NCBI GenBank assembly: GCA_022484695.1
Contig: JAKVKU010000002.1
Location: forward strand, 124,001 to 188,000
Source of the DNA: Lactobacillus sp.
GTDB taxonomy: Bacteria > Bacillota > Bacilli > Lactobacillales > Lactobacillaceae
Direction of reading: 5' to 3'
Length of the DNA: 64,000 nt
Shown here one piece after another: positions 17,822 to 26,564 of the stretch (position 1 is the first letter of the stretch; every line of letters starts with the position of its first letter). Made by a program: the position numbers and the translations under genes. Below the pieces are notes generated by a model, which worked only from the letters and a program-made list of their open reading frames with translations, was not told the origin of the DNA and made no database searches.

Positions 17822-19108
17822 TTAAACAGTTACGCTATTTTTAGTGTCGCGTTTGAATTGAACGTCTTTTTCGTATTGACGAATGTTGTCCATCCAATCC
17901 AAGCCAACGGGTACATTGTTGTTTTGGCAGAATTTATCCCAAACAGCACCGAATGGATAAGACTTCAATTCTTCAGTTTCAGCCAAACGTTGCGTGAAGT
18001 CGAAGTTTAATTCATCTTTCTTCAATTGATCAATTGGTGCTAACATTGCTTGTAATAAAGCCTTTTGGGTAGCACGAGCGCCAATGATCCAAGCAGCGAC
18101 CCGGTTGATAGTCGCATCGAAGTAATCCAAACCAATATTTGTCTTGCTTAATTCGTTATCCCGGACTAAAGAACGGGTGATCCGAATCAAAGCATCATCA
18201 AAGATAACAACGTGATCAGAATCCCAACGAACCGGACGAGAAACGTGTAACATCAGGCCTTTGCCAAATGGGAAGTATGCGGAGAATTTGTCAGAAACAT
18301 CTTCAGTTGGATGGAAGTGTCCGGCATCAATTGTCCAGATCTTGCCCCGGCTGATGGCATAGTTTTGGTAGAATTCATGAGAACCGACAGTGTAAGATTC
18401 AATCCCAGTCCCGAATAACTTACCTTCGAAGGCTTCAATGGTGTTCTTTTCATCATATTTCTTATCGATGATTTGATCCAAAGAATCAATTAAGCGCAAT
18501 CTTGGTGTAGCTTTGTCAACAGGGTTATCTTTGAAGCCATCTGGAATCCAGAAGTTGTTAACGGATTGTTGGCCTAATTCTTCACCGAAGTAGTTGGCGA
18601 TTGCCCGGGAGCGTTTGCCATGTTCGATCCAGAAATCACGAATAGATTTGTCAGGACTAGCTAACGTAAAATTGTCCACGACTTTAGGATGAGAGAAGAA
18701 AGTCCCGTTCATATCCAAGCCGATTTTTTCTTGTTTAGCCCAATCTACCCAATATTTGAAATCTTCAGGTTCAAGTTCATCAAGATCCTTTTTCTTGTCA
18801 GTGACAGCATAAATGGCATGTAACTGCACTTTATGGTTCCCTGGAATTAAGGATAAAGCCTCGTGCAAGTCCCCTGATAATTCATCGGGTGTTCTAGCAA
18901 TACCAGGATAGTTCCCGGAAACACCGATCCCACCAGTTAATTCTTGACCTGGGAATAAGAAGCCATGAATATCATCGCCTTGCCAGCAATGCAATGATAA
19001 TTTAACCTTGCTCAATTGCTTCATAACTGCTTCGGTATCAACGCCAATTTCAGCATAGCGTTGTTTGGCAGCTTCATAGGCCTTATCAATATTTTCAGTT
19101 TTAACCAT
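17822..19108 (-). CDS. rhaA: L-rhamnose isomerase
   Basis: A 428-residue isomerase (E. coli 419) converting L-rhamnose to L-rhamnulose with Mn/Zn. Diagnostic segments are SLHCWQGDDIHGF near residue 36, the metal-binding TIDAGHFHPTEDVSDK, and HVSRPVRWDSDHV. It lies 30 bases after rhaM and has an AGGAAG-type ribosome binding site. All active-site segments are intact. Confidence 0.96.
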   Translation of the reverse strand: MVKTENIDKAYEAAKQRYAEIGVDTEAVMKQLSKVKLSLHCWQGDDIHGFLFPGQELTGGIGVSGNYPGIARTPDELSGDLHEALSLIPGNHKVQLHAIYAVTDKKKDLDELEPEDFKYWVDWAKQEKIGLDMNGTFFSHPKVVDNFTLASPDKSIRDFWIEHGKRSRAIANYFGEELGQQSVNNFWIPDGFKDNPVDKATPRLRLIDSLDQIIDKKYDEKNTIEAFEGKLFGTGIESYTVGSHEFYQNYAISRGKIWTIDAGHFHPTEDVSDKFSAYFPFGKGLMLHVSRPVRWDSDHVVIFDDALIRITRSLVRDNELSKTNIGLDYFDATINRVAAWIIGARATQKALLQAMLAPIDQLKKDELNFDFTQRLAETEELKSYPFGAVWDKFCQNNNVPVGLDWMDNIRQYEKDVQFKRDTKNSVTV

Positions 19109-19138
19109 TATTAAAAACTTCCTTTCATTTTTTACAGG

Positions 19139-19453
19139 TTAATCTAAATGGAACACTTCATCTAAATCAGTGGCTACCGGACTGTTATCTGGATTAGTTT
19201 CCATTAACGGTTCCATATAAGCCCACCATTTTTTGCAAATCTCAGTGTTGGCAATTTCGTTATACTTGTCCACATCTGGGACTTCCACATAGGCGAATAG
19301 CTCGCCATTGGCTTTGTTTAGAAAAATTGAATAGTTGGTTGCGCCATGATCTTTTAGCTCTTTTTTCATTTCTGGCCAAAGTTCAGAATGACGTTTTTGG
19401 TACTCAGCATAGGCATCTTTGTGCAGATACATGATCTGGCCGATACGTTGCAT
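19139..19453 (-). CDS. rhaM: L-rhamnose mutarotase
   Basis: RhaM family, 104 residues, exactly the usual size. It equilibrates rhamnose anomers for RhaA. Conserved are [21 protein letters not shown] at the N-terminus (catalytic His in KRH) and the C-terminal [11 protein letters not shown] motif. It is placed between rhaB and rhaA, with 25 and 30 base gaps. The ribosome binding site is AGGAGG. Confidence 0.94.
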   Translation of the reverse strand: MQRIGQIMYLHKDAYAEYQKRHSELWPEMKKELKDHGATNYSIFLNKANGELFAYVEVPDVDKYNEIANTEICKKWWAYMEPLMETNPDNSPVATDLDEVFHLD

Positions 19454-19478
19454 GTGTGAAACCTCCTATAAAATTAGA

Positions 19479-20945
19479 TTATTTTGCTTGGGCTAACACC
19501 CGTTGTAAAAAATTTTGGTAATCCGTTAACACACTGGCATAATTGCCGGTTTCTGGTTCAAAGGTCTTCAAGTCAAAGGAATTGGCAATCAATTGCCGGC
19601 CTTCATGAATATTTTTAACTTGTTTGGTGGTGATCATCTGAACCAAGATATTGCCGATGGCTGTGGCTTCACTTGGTCCGGCGATAACTTTGACATTAGC
19701 CAAATCACTGGTCAATTGGTTCATCAACTGTACGTTACTGCCCCCACCCACAATGTTTAACACATTGATGGGATGACCCAGGATTTTCCCGAGTTTTTGG
19801 AGTTCATTGGCATAAAATAAGGATAAGTTGGAATAAATGGCCATCATGAGTTGCCCTGGTGTTTCGGGAACTTTCTGGTCCGTTTCCTTGCAATAGCTTT
19901 GCAATTCCGTAATCATATTGACGGGATTCTCAAAGCGCTTATCATTGACATCAATGAATTGTTGGAAAGGTGCTTCCTTGGCTGCTAGGTCGACCAATTC
20001 GCTGAAGGAATACTTATTGTCATATTCCTTTTTAACACATTGAGCGATCCATAAGCCCATGATGTTCTTCAAGAAACGATAGGTGCCATAAGCGCCCCAT
20101 TCGTTGGTGTAGTTTTCTTTGAAGGCATCTAGGCCGTTTTCAGGGGTATTCAATTCTGCCCCCAACAATGACCAAGTGCCTGAACTTAGAAAGGCCCAAT
20201 CGTCACCTTTACCCGGTGTCCCCACGACGGCAGATGCTGTATCATGGGTGGCTACGGTGATAACTTCAGTTTCTGGTAAGTCATACTTGGTATGCCACTT
20301 GTGGCTGATATTGCCAAGGTAGGTCCCAGCTTCAACTAACCGTGGGAATTGATCGGCAAAGACATTGACCTTCTTTAACAAATCATTGTCAAACAACCCT
20401 TCCCGCAAATTCAGCATTTGCGTTGTGGAAGCATTGGTGACTTCAGTCACGGCATTGCCCGTCAACACATAGCCCAAGTAATCGGGGATCATCATGATCT
20501 TATCTGTTTGACTCAATTTATCCCGATCTTCGGTATAAAGTTGATAGAGCGTGTTAAAATCTTGGAATTGAATCCCGGTTTTTTCATAGATGTATTCTTT
20601 TGGTAAATCACTGGTCAAATCCTTGATGGCTGTCCGGGTCCGATTGTCCCGATAACTGACGGGGTCACAGAGCTTTTGACCATCAAAACCAACTAATACA
20701 TAATCTACAGCCCAGGTATCAATCCCCAAGCGAACTTGATTGATATGCATTTTTTTGACTTTTTCCAAACCAGTGAATATTTCATTGACTAAATGATCAA
20801 TATTCCAACGGTGATGGCCTTCTTCTTCAACAAAGCCATTACTGAAACGGTGCACTTCTTTGAGGGTCAACTTGCCATCCTCAATACCTGATAACATTAA
20901 ACGGCCACTGGAGGCACCGATATCAACTGCAACATATGCTTGCAA
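19479..20945 (-). CDS. rhaB: Rhamnulokinase (TTG start)
   Basis: FGGY kinase, 488 residues, making L-rhamnulose-1-phosphate. VAVDIGASSGRLML, DTWAVDYVLV, YRDNRT, THDTASAV and FLSSGTWSLLG mark the sugar and ATP domains. The start is a TTG with GAGGTGAG a few bases upstream; no ATG fits without cutting the phosphate loop. It lies 14 bases after the permease gene. It is the true RhaB of the window; the fuc-operon kinase is its paralogue. Confidence 0.93.
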   Translation of the reverse strand: MQAYVAVDIGASSGRLMLSGIEDGKLTLKEVHRFSNGFVEEEGHHRWNIDHLVNEIFTGLEKVKKMHINQVRLGIDTWAVDYVLVGFDGQKLCDPVSYRDNRTRTAIKDLTSDLPKEYIYEKTGIQFQDFNTLYQLYTEDRDKLSQTDKIMMIPDYLGYVLTGNAVTEVTNASTTQMLNLREGLFDNDLLKKVNVFADQFPRLVEAGTYLGNISHKWHTKYDLPETEVITVATHDTASAVVGTPGKGDDWAFLSSGTWSLLGAELNTPENGLDAFKENYTNEWGAYGTYRFLKNIMGLWIAQCVKKEYDNKYSFSELVDLAAKEAPFQQFIDVNDKRFENPVNMITELQSYCKETDQKVPETPGQLMMAIYSNLSLFYANELQKLGKILGHPINVLNIVGGGSNVQLMNQLTSDLANVKVIAGPSEATAIGNILVQMITTKQVKNIHEGRQLIANSFDLKTFEPETGNYASVLTDYQNFLQRVLAQAK

Positions 20946-20959
20946 TAAAACTCACCTCA

Positions 20960-22321
20960 TTATTTTTTGTTTGGTGCTTGATAGTTGGAAGATAAATCAG
21001 AACTGCTGGCACCGTTTTCATTATTGCCAGTCGTCGTTTTCTTAGGTTCCAGCACATATTCTTTGCCATAACGTTCTTCTGTAATTTCATCCAAGGACTT
21101 GTTGCGAGTTTCTGGTGCCCAAATTGTCCCAACCAATAGGGAAATTGCCAAGAGGATGATCATGAATGTCCCGGCAACCGTGAAGCCTAAGTTAGCCAAG
21201 ATAGTTGGGAAGAAGATGGACCAAACACCGGCACTGGCCCGAACGACGAAGAACATAATCCCTTGGGAACCGGCTCTAAATTTCGTTGGGAATAATTCGG
21301 TTGCCCATAAGGCGTACCATGCTTGCGCACCGATACCTGCAGAAATACCCCAAAGTGCCACGAAGGACCAAAGACTAACAGAACTCTTCATCCCGGCAAA
21401 GGTTAAGACGATCCAAGATGCCAAGGCCATGGCAGCCCCAACAAAGAAGAAGATTCTGTGGTTGACTTTATCACCATATTTGGCAAAGCCAAAGTAAGTG
21501 GCAGCAGCAGTTAAGATCCAAAGTACAGCTTGTAACAAGTTAGCTTGCATGTTGGACAAGCCACCGGCAGTTTCATAAACGAATGGCATGAAGAAGCCCA
21601 TTGCCCCGGCAACTAAGTTCCAGAACATGTAAACCCCGATCAAGAAGCAAAGTGATTTCAAACTTACTTTATTAGAGAAGATATCCCGATATGGGTGTTC
21701 CTTTTGACCACTAGCTTTTTCAGCTTTCTTTTGTTCCACCCAATCTTGGGATTCTTCCAATTTGCTTTGTAAGCGCCAAGCGATGAAGGCAACAACTGTT
21801 AAGAAAGCAAACAAGATTCGGTTACCCATCAAGCCAAGAGGTGCTAAGACAACACCGCCGATGAAGATAATGGCAGGACCCAAAGACCAAGCAAATTGCG
21901 ATGTCCCGATATTCTTAGCCCGATTGTTATCCTCTGAGGTTTCTGAGATATATGTCCAAGAAGCTGGTACCCCAACCCCAACGGCGATCCCAGTTACTAA
22001 GAAACCAGCCAATAACATTGGAAAACTTGCGGCGAACATTACTAAAATCGTCCCAAGCATATAAACTAACATGTTATAAGTGAAGATTAATTTACGACCA
22101 TACTTATCAGACAAGCGGCCCCCGATCAATGCCCCAATCGCAGAGCCAAAAGCGTTAGCACTTAATGCACCTAATAAACCAACTTGAAAACTTGATAATC
22201 CAAAATGCTGCGTCCAAAGTGTTAAGCCACTGGCCCCAGCCACGATTGAGCCTGAATCCAAGAAGTTAGTGATGGACACGGTGATCGTTGACTTAAGCGA
22301 ACCTCTTTGCTTTTCCGCCAT
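20960..22321 (-). CDS. MFS permease, probable L-rhamnose transporter
   Basis: A 453-residue, 12-helix major facilitator of the sugar porter/SHS type: SITNFLDSGSIVAG in helix 1, GGRLSDKYGRKLIF between helices 2 and 3, ETSEDNNRAKN, and PETRNKSLDEITEERYG at the end, with a Ser/Asn-rich tail. It is unrelated to RhaT. As first gene of the rha operon it most likely brings in L-rhamnose. The promoter lies in the 121 bp shared with the divergent AraC-type regulator. Confidence 0.85.
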   Translation of the reverse strand: MAEKQRGSLKSTITVSITNFLDSGSIVAGASGLTLWTQHFGLSSFQVGLLGALSANAFGSAIGALIGGRLSDKYGRKLIFTYNMLVYMLGTILVMFAASFPMLLAGFLVTGIAVGVGVPASWTYISETSEDNNRAKNIGTSQFAWSLGPAIIFIGGVVLAPLGLMGNRILFAFLTVVAFIAWRLQSKLEESQDWVEQKKAEKASGQKEHPYRDIFSNKVSLKSLCFLIGVYMFWNLVAGAMGFFMPFVYETAGGLSNMQANLLQAVLWILTAAATYFGFAKYGDKVNHRIFFFVGAAMALASWIVLTFAGMKSSVSLWSFVALWGISAGIGAQAWYALWATELFPTKFRAGSQGIMFFVVRASAGVWSIFFPTILANLGFTVAGTFMIILLAISLLVGTIWAPETRNKSLDEITEERYGKEYVLEPKKTTTGNNENGASSSDLSSNYQAPNKK

Positions 22322-22366
22322 GTTTTTACCTCCTAAAAATGTTTGAATGAAATGATTACATGTTTA

Positions 22367-22382
22367 ATTTAACCGCTTACAT
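22367..22382 (-). promoter_or_regulatory. cre-like site in the rha operon promoter
   Basis: Minus strand ATGTAAGCGGTTAAAT, one mismatch to cre, in the divergent region between the permease gene and the AraC regulator. Confidence 0.65.
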
Positions 22383-22442
22383 AAAATTCAACAATGACAT
22401 TTGATGGTGGACTTGGTATCATATCTACAGGGAGGTAATCAT

Positions 22443-23450
22443 ATGGATCCAAAAATTATGGCATCCTTTTTAGAACTTAATGACATCGAGAAACTGCAAC
22501 ATGATAGCAAATCCTTTCACAATGATATTCCCATGTCTGCTGTCAGCAATCCCTTATCTTTTAAAGCTGAAGCACCTGTTTTAAATAATTACTTTTTTAA
22601 GAACAAAGATATCTTTATCCGCAAGCACAACCGGTTTGCCCCTTATCCCATGCATACCCATACTTTTCTAGAAATGAATTATATGCTCCGAGGTTCCGCC
22701 GATGAACGGGTGGACGGTGAGCACATCCACTTATCTGAAGGTGACTTATTGCTTTTAGATGTGGGCTGCAAGCACGCCATTGCAGCGCTCGGGGAGAATG
22801 ACGTCATGGTCAATATTTTATTTCGTGATCAAGATATCAGTATTCGTATGCTCAACGATATGCGGCGTAATCGCAGCGTGCTTTACGAATTTTTATTGAA
22901 CCGCACCATTAAGAAACAAAATATTCGGAAATTTATGTTGTTCCAACATAATGACCGCAACGATGAAGTCCGCAGCACCTTAGATCATATTATTGCGGAA
23001 TACTTCCAACCTCGGGAATTTTCTAACTCTATTATCAAAAATTACCTGTCGATTCTAATGACCCAACTGGTCCGTAACTATAACGTTCGAGCCAAAGAAA
23101 TTTCAGAATCCCAGCGAATTGTTTTAAAGGTTCTGCGGGATATTACCAATCACTACCGTAGCATCTCGTTAGAATCCGAAGCCAAAAAATACAACTACAA
23201 TAAGAACTATTTAAGCAACGTCTTCAAAAAAGAGGCTGGCAAAACCTTCTCCACAGCCCTGACCCAACAGCGTTTGATCCATGCTCGGTCCATGGTCACC
23301 TCGACGACCATGCCGATTTCAGACATCATTGAGGCCATTGGCATGAGTAACAAAAATTTCTTTTACAAAAAGTACAATGAACAATACAATTCCTCACCTG
23401 GTCAAGACCGGGCCAATGCCGAATCAGACGCCCTTAGTAAAAAACTATGA
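22443..23450 (+). CDS. AraC-family activator of rhamnose genes
   Basis: A 335-residue regulator: an N-terminal cupin-type sugar-binding domain (HNRFAPYPMHTHTFLEMNYMLRG, then LSEGDLLLLD) and two C-terminal helix-turn-helices (YNKNYLSNVFKKEAGKTFS; ISDIIEAIGMSNKNFFYKKY). The ATG at 22443 is chosen because GGGAGG lies seven bases upstream; a frame starting at 22401 is longer but lacks a site. It is divergent from the rha operon and upstream of ADH copy 2, so it probably activates both with L-rhamnose as signal, as RhaR/RhaS do. Confidence 0.87.
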   Translation: MDPKIMASFLELNDIEKLQHDSKSFHNDIPMSAVSNPLSFKAEAPVLNNYFFKNKDIFIRKHNRFAPYPMHTHTFLEMNYMLRGSADERVDGEHIHLSEGDLLLLDVGCKHAIAALGENDVMVNILFRDQDISIRMLNDMRRNRSVLYEFLLNRTIKKQNIRKFMLFQHNDRNDEVRSTLDHIIAEYFQPREFSNSIIKNYLSILMTQLVRNYNVRAKEISESQRIVLKVLRDITNHYRSISLESEAKKYNYNKNYLSNVFKKEAGKTFSTALTQQRLIHARSMVTSTTMPISDIIEAIGMSNKNFFYKKYNEQYNSSPGQDRANAESDALSKKL

Positions 23451-23548
23451 CCTGTAAATTTGTTACTATCAAGTGAAGCATAATCATATGAAAGCTTACT
23501 CATCTTATGTTTCGCAGTACCAAAAACTAAGATACTCTGATGTCTCTT

Positions 23549-23564
23549 ATGAAAGCGCTTGTCA
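23549..23564 (+). promoter_or_regulatory. cre-like site upstream of ADH copy 2
   Basis: ATGAAAGCGCTTGTCA, one mismatch to the cre consensus, 70 bases before the start codon. Confidence 0.65.
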
Positions 23565-23634
23565 ATAGGCGGTTTTTGTGAAATCATATGCAATGTAGAC
23601 ATCAAATAAAAAATATTGATTGGAGTCTTAACTT

Positions 23635-24756
23635 ATGAAAATCACTGCCGCTGTTGTTGAAAAACAAGGTGACCCATTTGTCATCAAAGATGATATTGAA
23701 TTAGCACCAATGGGACCAGATGACGTTCAAGTCCACATGGTCGCAACTGGTATCTGCCACTCTGATGAAGCTTTGCGTAAAGGGGATGCTGTGATTGGCT
23801 ATCCTATCATTTTAGGCCACGAAGGGTCTGGGATCGTTGAAAAAGTCGGCGCCAATGTGCAAAACTTTGTCCCCGGCGATCACGTGGTATTATCTTTTTA
23901 CGCCTGCCGCAACTGTGACAACTGTTTAAAAGGTATTCCAACACAATGTTTACACTATGCTGAAAATAACTTATCTGGGGTTCGCCCAGATGGCACTGAT
24001 CACTTCACTGAAAATGGTGAAAAGTTAGCAGACATGTTTGACCAATCTTCATTCACGACGACAACAGTTGTCCGTGAAGCCAACTGTGTCAAGGTTCCAA
24101 AGGACTTAGACTTACGTCGCTTAGGACCTCTGGGCTGTGGTTATGTCACTGGTAGTGGCACTGTTTTAAACACCTTAAAGCCAAAACCTGGTGATACCAT
24201 TGCCGTCTTTGGGACTGGGGCCGTTGGTTTAGCTGCCATGATGGCCGGCCGTATTTCTGGCTGTACTTCCGTTATCGCCGTAGATATCGTTGATTCTCGT
24301 TTGGAATTAGCCAAAGAATTAGGTGCAACGCATGCCATTAATAGTAAGAATGAAGATCCTGTTGCAGCCATCAAGAAATTAACTGGCGGCTACGGTGTAG
24401 ACTTTGCCGTTGATACAACTGGTGTTACCCAAGTTATGGAAGCTTCTATCAAAGCTTTGAACCAAGGTGGCGTCTCTGCATGTATCGCCGTAACCCCACA
24501 TCATATTGACGTGGATACTTGGAATGATCTTTGTGTGGATGACAAATCCGTTATCGGCGTCAACATGGGTGACTCCATTCCACAAATCGACGTTCCCCGT
24601 TTAATTCGTTTCTATCGTCAAGGGATGTTTGATTTTGACAAGACCGAAAAATTCTATAAATTTGATCAAATCAATGAAGCTAATGCTGATTCTGGTTCTG
24701 GGAAGACGATCAAACCAGTCTTAATCATCGATGAAGATTATAAACCAGGCGAATAA
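23635..24756 (+). CDS. Zinc alcohol dehydrogenase, copy 2, candidate lactaldehyde reductase
   Basis: 373 residues, near duplicate of the product of 10925-12046 with the same zinc ligands (Cys41, His62, Cys near 168; Cys91, 94, 97, 105) and GTGAVG fold. Differences cluster at 116-127 (TDHFTENGEKLAD against TEHFTENGQKIDD) and the C-terminus. The DNA is more diverged than the protein, mostly at third positions, so the duplication is old and under selection. It lies between the rha regulator and small paralogue 3, as copy 1 lies between fucA and small paralogue 2. Probable role: reduction of rhamnose-derived L-lactaldehyde. Confidence 0.85.
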   Translation: MKITAAVVEKQGDPFVIKDDIELAPMGPDDVQVHMVATGICHSDEALRKGDAVIGYPIILGHEGSGIVEKVGANVQNFVPGDHVVLSFYACRNCDNCLKGIPTQCLHYAENNLSGVRPDGTDHFTENGEKLADMFDQSSFTTTTVVREANCVKVPKDLDLRRLGPLGCGYVTGSGTVLNTLKPKPGDTIAVFGTGAVGLAAMMAGRISGCTSVIAVDIVDSRLELAKELGATHAINSKNEDPVAAIKKLTGGYGVDFAVDTTGVTQVMEASIKALNQGGVSACIAVTPHHIDVDTWNDLCVDDKSVIGVNMGDSIPQIDVPRLIRFYRQGMFDFDKTEKFYKFDQINEANADSGSGKTIKPVLIIDEDYKPGE

Positions 24757-24783
24757 TCACTTGATTTGTGCCTGCAAATAAAA

Positions 24784-24823
24784 AACAATAGGGATTTCCG
24801 CTTGATTGGGAATCTCTATTGTT
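24784..24823 (+). terminator. Hairpin after ADH copy 2
   Basis: AACAATAG.GATT and AATC.CTATTGTT arms around an 8-base loop. The T-run is weak, so readthrough into the next gene is possible. Confidence 0.55.
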
Positions 24824-24828
24824 GTATC

Positions 24829-24844
24829 ATGAAAGCGTTAACAG
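24829..24844 (+). promoter_or_regulatory. cre site upstream of small paralogue 3
   Basis: ATGAAAGCGTTAACAG fits cre except for the last base. With the hairpin before it, it suggests the small gene has its own catabolite-controlled promoter. Confidence 0.7.
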
Positions 24845-24912
24845 TTATCAAATTAATTTATTTGCACTAATTAATCTTTTTGTGATTTCAACTACAATCA
24901 AAGGAGAAAAAC

Positions 24913-25224
24913 ATGATTGCAAAAAAAGAAAGTGTCTCTGACGAGTTCTTAGATGTAATCCATGCCAGAGTTCTAAAAGAATACGCCCTAGAAGACATTC
25001 AAACCCGTTGGACCGAATGCCTGGACGATATGAAGAGCCTGTATAAACAGTCTCAAAAAATCATGGTCCACATTCGTGGTGGCTTGACCTTTAAAGATAC
25101 CAACCGGATCTTAAAAGGTGTGGCTCAAAACAGCATCCCCTTCAAGGTTTACGGTCGTAAGTATTTAGATCGCGAAGCAGCTTGCGAGGGCTGCATTGCC
25201 GTTGTTGTTAGTGTCAATAAATAA
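24913..25224 (+). CDS. Small unrecognised protein, paralogue 3 of 3
   Basis: 103 residues, closest to paralogue 2: both begin MI.xKExxSDEF and share LEDIQT, KIMVHIRGGL.FKD.N.ILK and IPFK.Y.RK. Unlike paralogue 2 it is separated from its ADH by 156 bp with a hairpin and cre site, and carries a terminator of its own. AAAGGAG precedes the ATG. Two cysteines occur in an ACEGC stretch near the end, absent in the paralogues. Cytoplasmic; function unknown. Confidence 0.78.
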   Translation: MIAKKESVSDEFLDVIHARVLKEYALEDIQTRWTECLDDMKSLYKQSQKIMVHIRGGLTFKDTNRILKGVAQNSIPFKVYGRKYLDREAACEGCIAVVVSVNK

Positions 25225-25252
25225 AAGGTTCTCTTAAAAACCCGTGTTAAGG

Positions 25253-25294
25253 AAATGCGCTGTAGCCCCTTTAAAGGCTGTGGCGTATTTTCTT
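25253..25294 (+). terminator. Terminator of small paralogue 3
   Basis: A 15-bp stem (arms AAATGCGCTGTAGCC and GGCTGTGGCGTATTT, several G-T pairs) followed by TCTTT. Confidence 0.7.
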
Positions 25295-25350
25295 TGCCAG
25301 TGCTCAAAGGACTTCCTCTAAACCTAGCCGGCTTCAAAAGATAGCTAACG

Positions 25351-25379
25351 TTGACGGTCCTTGGGAAAGCGCTTAAAAT
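25351..25379 (+). promoter_or_regulatory. Promoter of the FMN-barrel gene
   Basis: -35 TTGACG (25351-25356), 17 bp, -10 TAAAAT (25374-25379). The spacer holds GGGAAAGCGCTTAA, a partial cre, so CcpA may compete with polymerase. Confidence 0.6.
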
Positions 25380-25411
25380 GAAAGTATCAACTCTGAGGGG
25401 AAGTATAGCCA

Positions 25412-25777
25412 ATGGATCAAAAATTTATAGATGTCATGAATCACGAAGGGGCCGCTACAATTGTCACCATCAACGCCCAACCAGCCCATGTGGTGGACAC
25501 CTGGAACTCTTATGTCAAGGTCACGGAAGATAAGCTTTATATCCCAGCCGCTGGCATGACCAGCATTGAAGCCGATTTTAAGACCGATAATCACGTGATC
25601 GTCTCGGTTGGCAGTAAAGCTGTGGAAGGCACCCAAGGTCCTGGTGCGGGTTTTCACGTCCATGGTACTGGTTCATTCCTACCAGAAGGCAGTGAGTTCG
25701 ATGAGATGAAAGCCAAATTTCCTTGGATCACCCGGGTATTGGTCATCGCCATCGACCAAATTGAACAACGTATTTAA
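25412..25777 (+). CDS. Pyridoxamine-phosphate-oxidase-like FMN-binding protein
   Basis: 121 residues with the split-barrel pattern of the PNPOx-like family: GAATIVTINAQPAHVVDTWNSYV, a strand with KLYIPAAGM, and VIVSVGSKAVEG. The members are small flavin (FMN or F420) proteins, mostly of unknown substrate. AGGGGAAG precedes the ATG. It is a single-gene transcript with its own promoter and terminator, convergent with a TetR gene. Family assignment is by pattern; the reaction is not known. Confidence 0.75.
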   Translation: MDQKFIDVMNHEGAATIVTINAQPAHVVDTWNSYVKVTEDKLYIPAAGMTSIEADFKTDNHVIVSVGSKAVEGTQGPGAGFHVHGTGSFLPEGSEFDEMKAKFPWITRVLVIAIDQIEQRI

Positions 25778-25787
25778 ATATTGATGC

Positions 25788-25830
25788 TAAGAAACCCAAG
25801 TCGTAATTAACGTGTGACTTGGGTTTCTTA
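25788..25830. terminator. Bidirectional terminator
   Basis: AAGAAACCCAAGTC and GACTTGGGTTTCTT arms between convergent genes; the right arm overlaps the last codon of the TetR gene. Confidence 0.85.
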
Positions 25831-26379
25831 TTGCCCCAGTAAGGTCAAAATATCATGGATAGCGGCTTTAACTTCTACCGGTTCTGGTAACTTCTGTCCG
25901 GCAATGACATAATCAAAAATCCCTAATATCAAGGCAGTCAATAAAGCCATTTCAAATTTGGAGGGCTGATGCCCCATGATCAAGGGTAAATTTGTGGCGA
26001 TCACTTGTTTTAAACTTTGATCCAAACTAACGTGGTCAAATTGAATCATTTTTAAAGCCCGAATCAATTCTGAATGAGTCCGTAATGTTTGATTGATTTC
26101 ATTGGTAAACAAGCTTTGAATCACCATAAAATCCTGATGTTGTTGGGTTAATTCAATGCGCTTTTTCAAGAGTTGGTCATATTTATTGGCGAAATCAGTC
26201 ATCATTTTCTCAGCCAACTGGTATTTATCTTGATAATGTTTATAAAAAGTCTGGCGATTGATCATAGCTTCTTTAGCAATATCGATCACTGTCACATTCT
26301 TGAAGCCCTTGGCCAATACGAGACTAACAAAAGCATTTTGAATGCTGATATCGGTCCGCCGGGTCCGTAAATCTGCCAT
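25828..26379 (-). CDS. TetR-family regulator
   Basis: A 183-residue TetR/AcrR protein: HTH around residues 10-55 (DISIQNAFVSLVLAKGF.NVTVIDIAKEAMINRQTFYKHYQDKYQLAEKM), then an all-helical ligand domain. The start is set at the ATG at 26379; a longer frame from 26445 adds 22 residues of unrelated sequence. The site upstream is weak (AGAGTGG). The target is unclear, with no divergent gene nearby; the aldo/keto reductases upstream on the same strand are behind their own terminator. Confidence 0.82.
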   Translation of the reverse strand: MADLRTRRTDISIQNAFVSLVLAKGFKNVTVIDIAKEAMINRQTFYKHYQDKYQLAEKMMTDFANKYDQLLKKRIELTQQHQDFMVIQSLFTNEINQTLRTHSELIRALKMIQFDHVSLDQSLKQVIATNLPLIMGHQPSKFEMALLTALILGIFDYVIAGQKLPEPVEVKAAIHDILTLLGQ

Positions 26380-26502
26380 AATTGTGCCACTCTTTTCCAA
26401 ATGATTTGTGTTTAATATAACACTGCTGACGCAATAAGCATACAACTGTCTATTATTTTCAACAATATTGCCATCATTCCAGCAATTATCGGGATAAAAT
26501 AA

Positions 26503-26530
26503 AAAAGAAAGTCCTATGATAGACTTTCTC
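26503..26530 (-). terminator. Terminator of the aldo/keto reductase pair
   Basis: GAAAGTC / GACTTTC stem followed on the minus strand by a TTTTTT run. Confidence 0.7.
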
Positions 26531-26564
26531 TTGACTAACGCCAGTTGCGTCCTGTTTAAATTAA

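Noticed and set aside
21099-21497. 132-codon open frame on the plus strand
   Set aside because: Antisense to the rha permease gene; typical shadow of a hydrophobic coding sequence.
24757-24912. Treating small paralogue 3 as strictly cotranscribed with ADH2
   Set aside because: A hairpin and a cre site lie between them, so an independent promoter is at least as likely.
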